Positions 1 to 5,690 of a DNA stretch of 8,004 nucleotides are shown one piece after another. Location: positions 1 through 8,004 of the forward strand of contig JAEDLC010000084.1 of NCBI GenBank assembly GCA_016295505.1, written 5' to 3'. The notes under the pieces were generated by a model, which ran no database searches, was not told the DNA's origin, and was given only the letters and a program-made list of their open reading frames with translations. The translations under genes and the position numbers were made by a program. The stretch comes from Dorea sp. (GTDB taxonomy: Bacteria; Bacillota_A; Clostridia; Lachnospirales; Lachnospiraceae). The number at the start of each line of letters is the position of its first letter. Positions within the stretch are counted from its first letter, which is position 1.

Positions 1-20
1 ATAAAAAACAGAGTGCGCTC

Positions 21-49
21 TTGAATTTTAAAAAGTAACGTATTATAAT
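21..49 (+). promoter_or_regulatory. Sigma-A promoter for the aminotransferase gene
   Basis: A -35 box TTGAAT (21-26) and a perfect -10 box TATAAT (44-49) are separated by 17 bp, so transcription should start near 56. That leaves a leader of only about 40 nt before the ATG at 96. A leader this short has no room for a T-box or other attenuator, so any control of this gene by branched-chain amino acids would have to be by a DNA-binding protein. No clear operator is visible, but the sequence upstream is cut by the window edge. Confidence 0.8.
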
Positions 50-95
50 AGACGCAGAAAATAAATCAGTTGTTAAAAGGACGGAGGAATATACA

Positions 96-1121
96 ATGGA
101 AAAGAAAAATATTGACTGGTCAAATCTTGGCTTTGGTTATGTGCAGACAGATAAGAGATTCGTTTCCAATTACAAGAATGGAACATGGGACGAAGGTACC
201 CTTACCTCCGATGCAAATGTAGTAATTAATGAATGTGCAGGTGTATTGCAGTATGCGCAGACATGTTTTGAAGGTATGAAAGCATATACAACAGAGGACG
301 GACATATCGTAACATTTCGTCCGGATCTGAATGCAAAAAGAATGGCAGATTCAGCTGCACGACTTGAAATGCCGGTATATCCGGAGGATAAATTTGTGGA
401 AGCTGTGAAACAGGTAGTAGCTGCCAATGCAGCATATGTTCCGCCGTATGGATCCGGAGCAACGCTGTATGTGAGACCATATATGTTTGGCTCCAGTTCT
501 GTTATTGGTGTAAAACCGGCAGATGAATACCAGTTCCGTGTATTTACAACACCGGTTGGACCGTACTTCAAGGGCGGCGCTAAGCCGATCACGATTAAAG
601 TATCTGATTTTGACCGTGCTGCACCGCATGGAACGGGACATGTTAAGGCTGGTCTGAACTACGCTATGAGCCTTCATGCAATTGTAACTGCTCACGCAGA
701 AGGATATGATGAAAATATGTATCTGGATGCTGCTACGAGAACAAAAGTTGAGGAGACAGGCGGAGCGAACTTCCTGTTTGTGACAAAGGATAACAAAGTG
801 GTAACTCCGAAGTCCTCTACCATTCTTCCATCCATTACAAGACGTTCACTGATGTATGTTGCGGAACACTATCTTGGACTTGAAGTGGAAGAAAGAGAAG
901 TACACATTGATGAGTTAAAAGACTTTGCAGAATGTGGACTCTGCGGAACCGCAGCTGTTATCTCTCCGGTAGGAAAGATCGTGGATCACGGAAAAGAGAT
1001 CTGTTTCCCAAGCGGAATGGAAGAGATGGGACCTGTAACGAAGAAACTGTACGATACACTGACCGGAATCCAGATGGGACGCATCGAAGCTCCGGAAGGA
1101 TGGATCTGCAAGATCTGCTAA
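96..1121 (+). CDS. ilvE: Branched-chain amino acid aminotransferase
   Basis: PLP-dependent fold-type IV transaminase that interconverts leucine, isoleucine and valine with their 2-oxo acids, using 2-oxoglutarate/glutamate, in the cytosol. The 341 residues fit the eukaryote-like BCAT subfamily common in Firmicutes and Bacteroidetes, which is longer than the roughly 310-residue E. coli IlvE. Visible motifs are QTCFEGMKAY (55-64), YVRPYMFGS (125-133), the PLP lysine region GTGHVKAGLNYA with Lys184, the EETGGANFLFV segment (219-229) that contacts the cofactor, and GTAAVISPVGKI (284-295). The ATG at 96 is preceded by GGAGGA (83-88) at normal spacing. The gene appears monocistronic, with its own promoter and a terminator at 1178-1234. 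A cysteine pair CGLC (280-283) lies just before the GTAA segment; human BCATs carry a redox CXXC a few residues further on, so the pair is of interest but not demonstrably equivalent. Function is well supported; substrate preference is not visible. Confidence 0.95.
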   Translation: MEKKNIDWSNLGFGYVQTDKRFVSNYKNGTWDEGTLTSDANVVINECAGVLQYAQTCFEGMKAYTTEDGHIVTFRPDLNAKRMADSAARLEMPVYPEDKFVEAVKQVVAANAAYVPPYGSGATLYVRPYMFGSSSVIGVKPADEYQFRVFTTPVGPYFKGGAKPITIKVSDFDRAAPHGTGHVKAGLNYAMSLHAIVTAHAEGYDENMYLDAATRTKVEETGGANFLFVTKDNKVVTPKSSTILPSITRRSLMYVAEHYLGLEVEEREVHIDELKDFAECGLCGTAAVISPVGKIVDHGKEICFPSGMEEMGPVTKKLYDTLTGIQMGRIEAPEGWICKIC

Positions 1122-1177
1122 TCAGGGACTGCAGTGATGGAGATTCCGCCTGCGCTGTCTGAAAACGTACAATTTAG

Positions 1178-1234
1178 AAGGAAGTGTCGCTCTATAACTG
1201 AAGAGTCAGCTATGGAGCGGAACTTCCTTTTTTT
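1178..1234 (+). terminator. Rho-independent terminator of ilvE
   Basis: A long interrupted hairpin is followed by seven T. The outer stem is AAGGAAGT with ACTTCCTT, its last pairs overlapping the T-run. After a 2x2 internal loop, CGCTC pairs with GAGCG and extends by a few pairs including one G-U. The tip is a small CTGA-AGAG-TCAG hairpin. The T-run (1228-1234) ends where the first unit of the repeat array begins. Confidence 0.85.
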
Positions 1235-1447
1235 GATGGTAATTTTTTCGGGGGTTTTCCATCACAGAAAAGACATTCAATTTTCTGATGGTAAATTTCT
1301 TGGAGATTTTCCATCACAGAAAAGATATTCAATTTCTTGATGGTAAATTTTCTGGAATGAATCCATCACAGACATGATATTTGGTTTTGTGATGGATTTT
1401 GTTACAAAATTTTGCATGTAAAGATTGCCTTTAGAAATTTAAGATGG
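1234..1447. repeat. Tandem 52-bp intergenic repeat array
   Basis: The anchor TGATGG occurs at 1234, 1286, 1338 and 1390, exactly 52 bp apart. A second anchor CCATCACAG occurs at 1259, 1311 and 1363, also exactly 52 bp apart. By hand count, units 1 and 2 match at 44 of 52 positions and units 2 and 3 at 38 of 52. Unit 4 (from 1390) keeps the first anchor but is otherwise diverged, and AGATGGTA at 1442 falls in register as a possible fifth trace. Within a unit, TGATGG and CCATCA are inverted copies; in unit 2 the pairing extends to AAAT/ATTT across a 9-nt loop. Between units, CAGAAAA pairs with TTTTCTG. The region could therefore fold as a row of hairpins in two alternative registers. The whole unit is conserved, so it is not a CRISPR array. 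Function unknown. Confidence 0.85.
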
Positions 1448-1529
1448 TATTTCCAGGATGCATCTGTGGATGTTGGATGTATGAATTAAAAGTGTTCTGT
1501 TTTTTAAATGGAAATATAACAAATATGAA

Positions 1530-1582
1530 ATAAACAGTATAAAACAGTTGACAACAGTCATAAACTGTTATATACTGTTTAT
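1530..1582. promoter_or_regulatory. Multi-site palindromic operator of the GntR/ABC operon
   Basis: A perfect 12-bp inverted repeat, ATAAACAGTATA (1530-1541) and TATACTGTTTAT (1571-1582), encloses a second 7-bp one, AACAGTT (1543-1549) and AACTGTT (1563-1569). Both are centred on 1556. The core AACAGT occurs in direct orientation at 1533, 1543 and 1553, and inverted as ACTGTT at 1564 and 1574, giving five half-sites spaced 10-11 bp, about one helical turn. The array covers the whole core promoter, so a bound protein would block RNA polymerase. The obvious candidate binder is the GntR protein encoded immediately downstream; this is inferred from position and from the autoregulation typical of YtrA-type regulators. 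Confidence 0.75.
1548..1576 (+). promoter_or_regulatory. Sigma-A promoter of the GntR/ABC operon
   Basis: A consensus -35 TTGACA (1548-1553) and a -10 TATACT (1571-1576) are separated by 17 bp. The predicted start near 1583 leaves only about 17 nt before the ATG at 1600, which still accommodates the ribosome binding site AGGAGG (1588-1593). Both boxes lie within the palindromic operator, so this strong promoter is probably normally repressed. Confidence 0.85.
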
Positions 1583-1599
1583 AGCAAAGGAGGGGTAAC

Positions 1600-1971
1600 A
1601 TGAATGTGATTATCAATCATTCTTCCATGCAGCCGATCTACGAGCAGATCTGTGATCAGCTCAAGGAAAAGATCATGCACGGGGAATTGCAGGAAGAAAC
1701 GATGCTCCCGTCAGTTCGTACATTAGCTAAGGAACTCAAAGTCAGTGCACTGACTGTAAAGAAGGCATACGATGCTCTGGAAGAAGAGGGATTCGTGGTC
1801 ACGGTTCACGGCAAAGGAAGCTTCGTGGCGTGCGCAAATCAGATGACGATGCTGGAGGAGAAGAAAAGAGAAGTAGAAGCTGATTTGGAGATGGCCATCC
1901 GAAAAGGCAGAAGCTGTGGAATGAGCAATCAGGAGATTGCAGAATTATTTCAGATTGTTTTGGAGGATTAA
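1600..1971 (+). CDS. GntR-family transcriptional regulator, YtrA type
   Basis: Small DNA-binding repressor, 123 residues. The N-terminal winged helix-turn-helix is typical of GntR: PIYEQICDQLKEKIMHGEL (12-30), LPSVRTLAKELKVSALTVKKAY (36-57) containing the recognition helix, then LEEEGFVVTVHGKGSFV (60-76) as the wing. Only about 47 residues follow (77-123), predicted helical and charged. That matches the YtrA subfamily, which has a short dimerization tail in place of a metabolite-binding domain. The gene is first in an operon with an ABC ATPase 5 nt downstream and a membrane subunit. YtrA-type regulators usually repress such operons and in several Firmicutes respond to cell-wall antibiotics; the inducer here cannot be read from sequence. 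Its likely target is the palindromic array over its own promoter. Confidence 0.9.
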   Translation: MNVIINHSSMQPIYEQICDQLKEKIMHGELQEETMLPSVRTLAKELKVSALTVKKAYDALEEEGFVVTVHGKGSFVACANQMTMLEEKKREVEADLEMAIRKGRSCGMSNQEIAELFQIVLED

Positions 1972-1976
1972 GTGCG

Positions 1977-2822
1977 ATGTTGAAAATGGAAAATGTCAGA
2001 AAAAACTATCGTGATTTTGAATTAAACTGTTCAATGGAAGTACAAAAAGGATGTATTACCGGTCTGATCGGACCGAACGGCGCCGGAAAAAGTACTGCAT
2101 TTAAGGCTGCGCTGAACCTGATCCGCACAGATGGGGGCCGGATCATGATCATGAATAAGCCGGCGACGGAGCTGACAGCGAAGGACAGAGAAGCAATCGG
2201 TGTGGTCCTTGCAGATTCCGGTTTCAGCGGATACCTAAGCATTGAGGATCTGCTTCCGATGCTTCGGAGCATGTATTCGCAGTTTGAAGAAGTATGGTTC
2301 CTGGAGAAATGTAAGGAATTTCAGCTTCCGTTAAAGAAACAGATCAAAGAATTTTCCACCGGTATGAAACGGAAGCTCCAGGTACTTGCGGCACTTTCTC
2401 ACAATGCAAGACTGCTGATTCTGGATGAGCCGACAGCGGGAATGGATGTGATCGCAAGAGATGCGATCCTGAATCTTCTGCGGGAATATATGGAACAGAA
2501 CGATCGCACCATATTAATCAGTTCTCATATTTCCAGTGATCTGGAAGGTTTTTGTGATGATCTGTATATGATTGACGGAGGAAATATCGTTCTGCATGAA
2601 GAGACGGATGTTTTGCTCAGTGAATACGGAGTGCTGAAGGTAACTCAGCAACAGTTTGAAAAGCTGGATCAGTCTTATATCCTGCGTCATAAAAAAGAGG
2701 AATTCGGATATACCTGTCTGACGAATCAGAAGCAGTTTTACAGTGAAAATTATCCGGAGATTGTGATAGAAAAAGGAACTATTGATGAATTGATTATGAT
2801 GATGATTCGAGGTGAAAAGTAA
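1977..2822 (+). CDS. ABC transporter ATP-binding protein
   Basis: Cytoplasmic ATPase subunit, 281 residues, that should power the membrane protein encoded next. Visible motifs are Walker A GPNGAGKST (32-40), an LSGGQ-equivalent FSTGMKRKLQ (126-135), Walker B LLILDEPTAGMD (146-157) with Glu151, and the switch histidine His184 in ISSH. The Q-loop glutamine is not evident: the segment after the first helices reads IGVVLADSGF (74-83), with Ala-Asp where Gln is expected. The C-terminal 70 or so residues (from about 212) are an accessory region without a recognisable motif. The ATG at 1977 lies 5 nt after the repressor stop, with GGAGG at 1962-1966 inside the end of that gene. The next gene overlaps by one base (TAATG), implying translational coupling. 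The family includes YtrB- and BcrA-like exporters; substrate unknown. Confidence 0.92.
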   Translation: MLKMENVRKNYRDFELNCSMEVQKGCITGLIGPNGAGKSTAFKAALNLIRTDGGRIMIMNKPATELTAKDREAIGVVLADSGFSGYLSIEDLLPMLRSMYSQFEEVWFLEKCKEFQLPLKKQIKEFSTGMKRKLQVLAALSHNARLLILDEPTAGMDVIARDAILNLLREYMEQNDRTILISSHISSDLEGFCDDLYMIDGGNIVLHEETDVLLSEYGVLKVTQQQFEKLDQSYILRHKKEEFGYTCLTNQKQFYSENYPEIVIEKGTIDELIMMMIRGEK

Positions 2823-3478
2823 TGAAGGGTTTATTGATTAAAGATTTTAAACTTTTGAAAAATCAGAAACAGTTTTTTCTTATAATTGGGCTGATCACTT
2901 TTATGTTTTTGGTCACGAATGACAGTCCTTATTTTACCATTACTTATGCAACTATGATGTTTTCCATGTTCACCATGAGCACGATTTCTTATGATGAGTA
3001 TGATAACGGAGCGGCGTACCTTTTTTCTCTGCCGATCAGCAGGAAAGGATATGTTGCTGAAAAATATTTATTTGGTGTACTGACGTCATTTCTTGCCTGG
3101 CTGATAGTTACGGCTCTGGACTTCGTATTTGTCATGGTCCGCAAGCTGGAGATAGAACCGCAGGAACTGGGAGTAGTCAGTGTTGTCGCACTGGTAGTGG
3201 CAGGTATGATCCTTGCGATCAGTATTCCGCTTCAGTTGAAATTTGGTGCGGAAAAGAGCAGAATGGCATTTTTTGCAGTGTTTGCTCTGGCTTTTGTGGT
3301 GGCACTTGTTTTTGTTAAGATTGCGGAAGGGACATCCGTCAATTTTACCGCAATATTGGAAAAACTGGATCAGGCAAGCTTCGGTAGTATGACTGCCATA
3401 TTACTGCTGGTATGGGCACTGATGCTTGGAATATCTGCACTGATCTCGCTGCGGGTTATGGAGAGAAAAGAGTTTTAA
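2822..3478 (+). CDS. ABC-2 type membrane subunit
   Basis: Integral membrane partner of the preceding ATPase, 218 residues. About six hydrophobic segments can be seen, near residues 17-31, 38-54, 84-106, 116-136, 147-166 and 188-209. The cytoplasmic N-terminus MKGLLIKDFKLLKNQK and the segment YDEYDNGAAYLFSLPISRK (57-75), followed by YVAEKYLFG, resemble the ABC-2 membrane_5 group often paired with YtrA-regulated ATPases. The start codon overlaps the ATPase stop by one base. The operon appears to end here; no strong terminator follows, and the next promoter begins about 40 bp downstream. With a single ATPase and a single permease gene, the transporter is probably a homodimer of each. Its role could be export or resistance; this is inference only. 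Confidence 0.85.
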   Translation: MKGLLIKDFKLLKNQKQFFLIIGLITFMFLVTNDSPYFTITYATMMFSMFTMSTISYDEYDNGAAYLFSLPISRKGYVAEKYLFGVLTSFLAWLIVTALDFVFVMVRKLEIEPQELGVVSVVALVVAGMILAISIPLQLKFGAEKSRMAFFAVFALAFVVALVFVKIAEGTSVNFTAILEKLDQASFGSMTAILLLVWALMLGISALISLRVMERKEF

Positions 3479-3517
3479 TATCGGGACGTCACATGTCGCA
3501 TGTCGGTTGCATTTTTC

Positions 3518-3546
3518 TTGCTTATCACTGGAAATACTGCTATAAT
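3518..3546 (+). promoter_or_regulatory. Promoter for the chorismate mutase-shikimate kinase gene
   Basis: A -35 box TTGCTT (3518-3523), 17-bp spacer and perfect -10 TATAAT (3541-3546), with an extended -10 TG at 3538-3539. The expected leader is about 45 nt. I see no operator or attenuator in it. Confidence 0.75.
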
Positions 3547-3596
3547 ACACACGAATATACAAATGGATTTACAGGATAAGACAGGAGAAAACAGAC

Positions 3597-4379
3597 ATGA
3601 ATGATTTGGAGATGTACAGAGAACAGCTGGCATTGTGTGATGACAAGATTATTGATGCCCTGGCAGAACGCAATGCAATTGTTGAGAAGATCATGGCATA
3701 TAAAGAAGAATATGGCATGGCAATTCTGCAGCCTCAGCAGGAGAAGAAGCAGAAAAACAGACTGGAAGAGAAACTGGCGGATAATAAATATAAAGAAGAA
3801 ATTTTTGATGTATTTCGCTGTATTTTACGTAATAGTAAAAGAATACAGGCGAGAAAACTGTTTGATTATAATATTGTACTGATCGGATTCATGGGAGCGG
3901 GAAAGAGTACGATATCCGATTACCTGAGCACGATGTTTGATATGGAGATCGTTGAGATGGATCAGGTGATCGCAGAGCGTGAAGAGATGAGTATTCCGGA
4001 TATTTTTGCGACTTACGGGGAAGAATATTTCCGGGATCTTGAAACCAGTCTCCTGATCGAGATGCAGGACAGAAAGAATACGGTGATCTCCTGTGGAGGA
4101 GGAGCAGCACTTCGGGAACGCAATGTGGAAGAGATGAAGAAAAACGGAAGAGTCGTTCTTCTTACTGCAAGTCCGGAGGTTGTATATGAGCGTGTCAAAG
4201 ACAGCAATGACCGACCGGTGCTGAACGGAAGAAAGAATGTAGAGGGAATTGCCGAGCTGATGGAACAGCGCCGTGGAAAATACGAAGCGGCAGCAGATAT
4301 TGTAATTAACACAGATCACAAGACCGTTCTTCAGGTATGCGAAGAACTGGTTCAGCGTTTGCAGGAGATAGAAGAGTAG
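3597..4379 (+). CDS. Fused chorismate mutase (AroQ type) - shikimate kinase
   Basis: Two cytosolic shikimate-pathway domains in one 260-residue chain. Residues 1-88 form an all-helical AroQ-type chorismate mutase domain (chorismate to prephenate). Compared with E. coli P-protein, Arg8, Arg25 and Lys36 keep the spacing of Arg11, Arg28 and Lys39, and Ser80 and Gln84 match Ser84 and Gln88. In the loop that normally reads D-P-x-R-E the sequence is QPQQE (45-49), so Asp48 and Arg51 equivalents are glutamines while Glu52 is kept as Glu49. Residues about 92-260 are shikimate kinase (shikimate to shikimate 3-phosphate): Walker A GFMGAGKST (97-105), EMD (120-122, Asp122), FRDLE with Arg146, CGGG (166-169), lid RPVL with Arg207, and RRGKY (225-229). 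The kinase looks intact; the mutase may be altered. Start ATG has AGGAGA (3583-3588). The yqeG gene follows after 1 nt, so the two are likely cotranscribed. Confidence 0.88.
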   Translation: MNDLEMYREQLALCDDKIIDALAERNAIVEKIMAYKEEYGMAILQPQQEKKQKNRLEEKLADNKYKEEIFDVFRCILRNSKRIQARKLFDYNIVLIGFMGAGKSTISDYLSTMFDMEIVEMDQVIAEREEMSIPDIFATYGEEYFRDLETSLLIEMQDRKNTVISCGGGAALRERNVEEMKKNGRVVLLTASPEVVYERVKDSNDRPVLNGRKNVEGIAELMEQRRGKYEAAADIVINTDHKTVLQVCEELVQRLQEIEE

Positions 4380-4380
4380 G

Positions 4381-4914
4381 ATGTTTGATTGTTTTTTCCC
4401 GGATAAGTATGTGGCATCCACGTATGTCATTGATTTTGAAAAAATGTATGAAAACGGTGTTCGCGGACTGATCTTTGATATCGACAATACGTTGGTTCCG
4501 CATGGAGCGCCGGCAGATCACAGGGCGATCGCACTGTTTGAAAGGTTAAAAGCGATCGGGTATCGCTGCTGTCTGATTTCCAATAATCAGAAGCCAAGAG
4601 TTGAGATGTTTAACAAAGATGTTCAGGTGGATTATGTGTATGATGCACACAAGCCTTCCACGAAGAATTATATCAGAGCAATGGAGATCATGGGGACGGA
4701 CAGAGATACAACGGTCTTTATCGGAGATCAGCTGTTTACGGATGTCTGGGGAGCAAAACGTGCCGGAATCCCGAATATTCTGGTAAAGCCGATCCATCCC
4801 AAAGAAGAGATTCAGATTGTTTTGAAGAGATATCTGGAAAAAATTGTATTGCACTTCTATAAGAAGAGCCTGAAGCATGAAAAAAAGGTTGAAAAAAGCC
4901 GTAATCTATTATAG
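4381..4914 (+). CDS. yqeG: YqeG-family HAD phosphatase
   Basis: HAD-superfamily hydrolase of the YqeG type, 177 residues, close to the family's usual 165-175. Motif I is FDIDNTLVP (32-40) with nucleophile Asp33 and acid Asp35; motif II is ISNN (66-69); a conserved Lys-Pro follows in AHKPS (89-93, Lys91); motif III is GDQLFTD (115-121) with Asp116 and Asp121. The compact body without a large cap fits the family. Related Gep4-type proteins in yeast and plants dephosphorylate phosphatidylglycerophosphate, so a role in phosphatidylglycerol synthesis is plausible but is inference for this bacterial member. The C-terminal tail from about 160 is lysine-rich. Start lies 1 nt after the preceding stop; the only ribosome binding site is AGGAGA (4363-4368), 12 nt upstream, so translation is probably coupled. 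Its stop codon is also the first three bases of a -10 box for efp. Confidence 0.87.
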   Translation: MFDCFFPDKYVASTYVIDFEKMYENGVRGLIFDIDNTLVPHGAPADHRAIALFERLKAIGYRCCLISNNQKPRVEMFNKDVQVDYVYDAHKPSTKNYIRAMEIMGTDRDTTVFIGDQLFTDVWGAKRAGIPNILVKPIHPKEEIQIVLKRYLEKIVLHFYKKSLKHEKKVEKSRNLL

Positions 4915-4917
4915 AAT
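4889..4917 (+). promoter_or_regulatory. efp promoter inside the 3' end of yqeG
   Basis: TTGAAA (4889-4894) and TAGAAT (4912-4917) are separated by 17 bp; the -10 box begins with the yqeG TAG stop codon. The predicted start near 4924 gives efp a leader of about 50 nt, so EF-P can be made independently of the upstream pair. A short GTGC/GCAC stem at 4940-4954 in the leader is too weak to call. Confidence 0.6.
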
Positions 4918-4974
4918 GAATAGAGCGATAGAACGTTAAGTGCTATTCGGGCACGACTAAGGAGGATTATACTA

Positions 4975-5529
4975 ATGGCAAAGTTTGAATGGAAGACAAA
5001 CATCACAGTAGAGATCGAAGGGAATGTATATCAGGTAATTGATTTCCAGCATGTTAAGCCAGGAAAAGGCGCTGCTTTCGTACGTGTAAAGATGAGAGAT
5101 ATCATCAAGGGCGGTGTGATTGAAAGAACTTTCAATCCGGATGAGCAGATCACGACTGCACACATCGATAGAAAGAACATGCAGTATCTGTATAATGACG
5201 GAACTCTGTACTACTTTATGGACAATGAGACCTATGATCAGATTCCGGTTGGAGAAGAGACAGTTGGCGATTCTCTGAAGTTTGTAAAAGAGAATGAGAA
5301 CGTAACAGTTGCTTCTTATCAGGGGAATGTATTTGCAATTGAGCCGCCGCTCAGCGTTGAGCTTGTGATCACAGAGGCAGAGCCTGGAGTAAAGGGTAAC
5401 ACAGCTACAGGTGCAACCAAGCCGGCGATCGTTGAGACAGGTGCAAAGGTTAATGTTCCGCTGTTCGTAGAGCAGGGTGAGAAGATCAAGATCGACACCC
5501 GTACAGGAGCATACCTTTCCAGAGCATAA
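4975..5529 (+). CDS. efp: Translation elongation factor P
   Basis: EF-P binds the ribosome between the P and E sites and relieves stalling at polyproline stretches. At 184 residues it has the standard three-domain length. Domain I carries the loop HVKPGKGAAF (26-35), whose tip Lys31 corresponds to the lysine modified in many bacteria (Lys34 in E. coli, Lys32 in B. subtilis). The middle domain has MQYLYNDGTLYYFMDNETY (69-87), and the C-terminal OB domain has EPPLSVEL (123-130), GNTATGATKPAIVETGA (140-156) and the terminal IDTRTGAYLSR (172-182), all strongly conserved. The first residues, MAKFEWKTNIT, differ from the usual M-I-S-A-G-D-F start. The ATG at 4975 is well supported by AAGGAGGA (4959-4966), and no upstream in-frame alternative has a better site. 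A strong terminator follows. Confidence 0.97.
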   Translation: MAKFEWKTNITVEIEGNVYQVIDFQHVKPGKGAAFVRVKMRDIIKGGVIERTFNPDEQITTAHIDRKNMQYLYNDGTLYYFMDNETYDQIPVGEETVGDSLKFVKENENVTVASYQGNVFAIEPPLSVELVITEAEPGVKGNTATGATKPAIVETGAKVNVPLFVEQGEKIKIDTRTGAYLSRA

Positions 5530-5549
5530 TTTTGTTTATTCATTATGTG

Positions 5550-5582
5550 AAAAAAGCCTTGCAATTTCTGCAGGGCTTTTTT
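5550..5582 (+). terminator. Rho-independent terminator of efp
   Basis: A 14-bp stem, including one T-G wobble, closes a 5-nt ATTTC loop: AAAAAAGCCTTGCA pairs with TGCAGGGCTTTTTT, and the T-run 5577-5582 forms the 3' arm. The A-run on the 5' side makes it symmetrical, so it could also stop transcription from the opposite direction. Confidence 0.9.
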
Positions 5583-5611
5583 ATAATTGTAGCTACCATA
5601 ATATTTCATCA

Positions 5612-5640
5612 TTGTTTCTTAAATTTTCAAAAGGCATAAT
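5612..5640 (+). promoter_or_regulatory. Possible promoter of the DUF5688-like gene
   Basis: TTGTTT (5612-5617) and CATAAT (5635-5640) with a 17-bp spacer. Each box has one or two mismatches, but the gene needs a promoter here because a strong terminator separates it from efp. Confidence 0.45.
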
Positions 5641-5690
5641 CTGCCATATTTCCACAAAATCTTGAAATCGCTGCCGGGAAAGGAAGATAT

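Larger units (their letters stand above)
1122..1599. other. Long intergenic region with repeats and operator
   Basis: This 478-bp gap has no convincing coding sequence. The open frame through 1134-1340 is composed of the terminator and repeat units and lacks a ribosome binding site. The gap contains the ilvE terminator (1178-1234), the 52-bp repeat array (1234-1389 plus degenerate copies), an AT-rich stretch of about 1450-1529 in which I see nothing definite, and the operator/promoter of the GntR operon (1530-1582). Confidence 0.8.

Noticed and set aside
56..95. Leader attenuator or T-box upstream of ilvE
   Set aside because: The predicted leader is only about 40 nt, without a T-box motif or a terminator hairpin.
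170..592. Antisense open frame of 140 codons inside ilvE
   Set aside because: It is opposite a well-conserved enzyme, lacks a ribosome binding site and has no recognisable motif.
1134..1340. Open frame of 68 codons downstream of ilvE
   Set aside because: It runs through the terminator hairpin and repeat units, the peptide repeats only because the DNA does, and there is no ribosome binding site.
1396..1410. Inverted repeat ATTTTG-TTA-CAAAAT as a terminator
   Set aside because: The stem is short and almost wholly AT, and there is no transcript expected to end there; it may simply be part of the degenerate fourth repeat unit.
1234..1447. CRISPR array
   Set aside because: The whole 52-bp unit is conserved between copies with gradual decay; there is no constant repeat alternating with unrelated spacers, and no cas gene is present.
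3491..3516. Terminator after the ABC membrane subunit
   Set aside because: Only a 5-bp ACATG/CATGT stem with a 3-nt loop, followed at a distance by five T; too weak to call, so the operon end remains undefined.
3825..4487. Antisense open frame of 220 codons opposite the chorismate mutase-shikimate kinase and yqeG genes
   Set aside because: The + strand here encodes two proteins with complete catalytic motifs; the antisense translation has no recognisable domain and is a codon-usage shadow.
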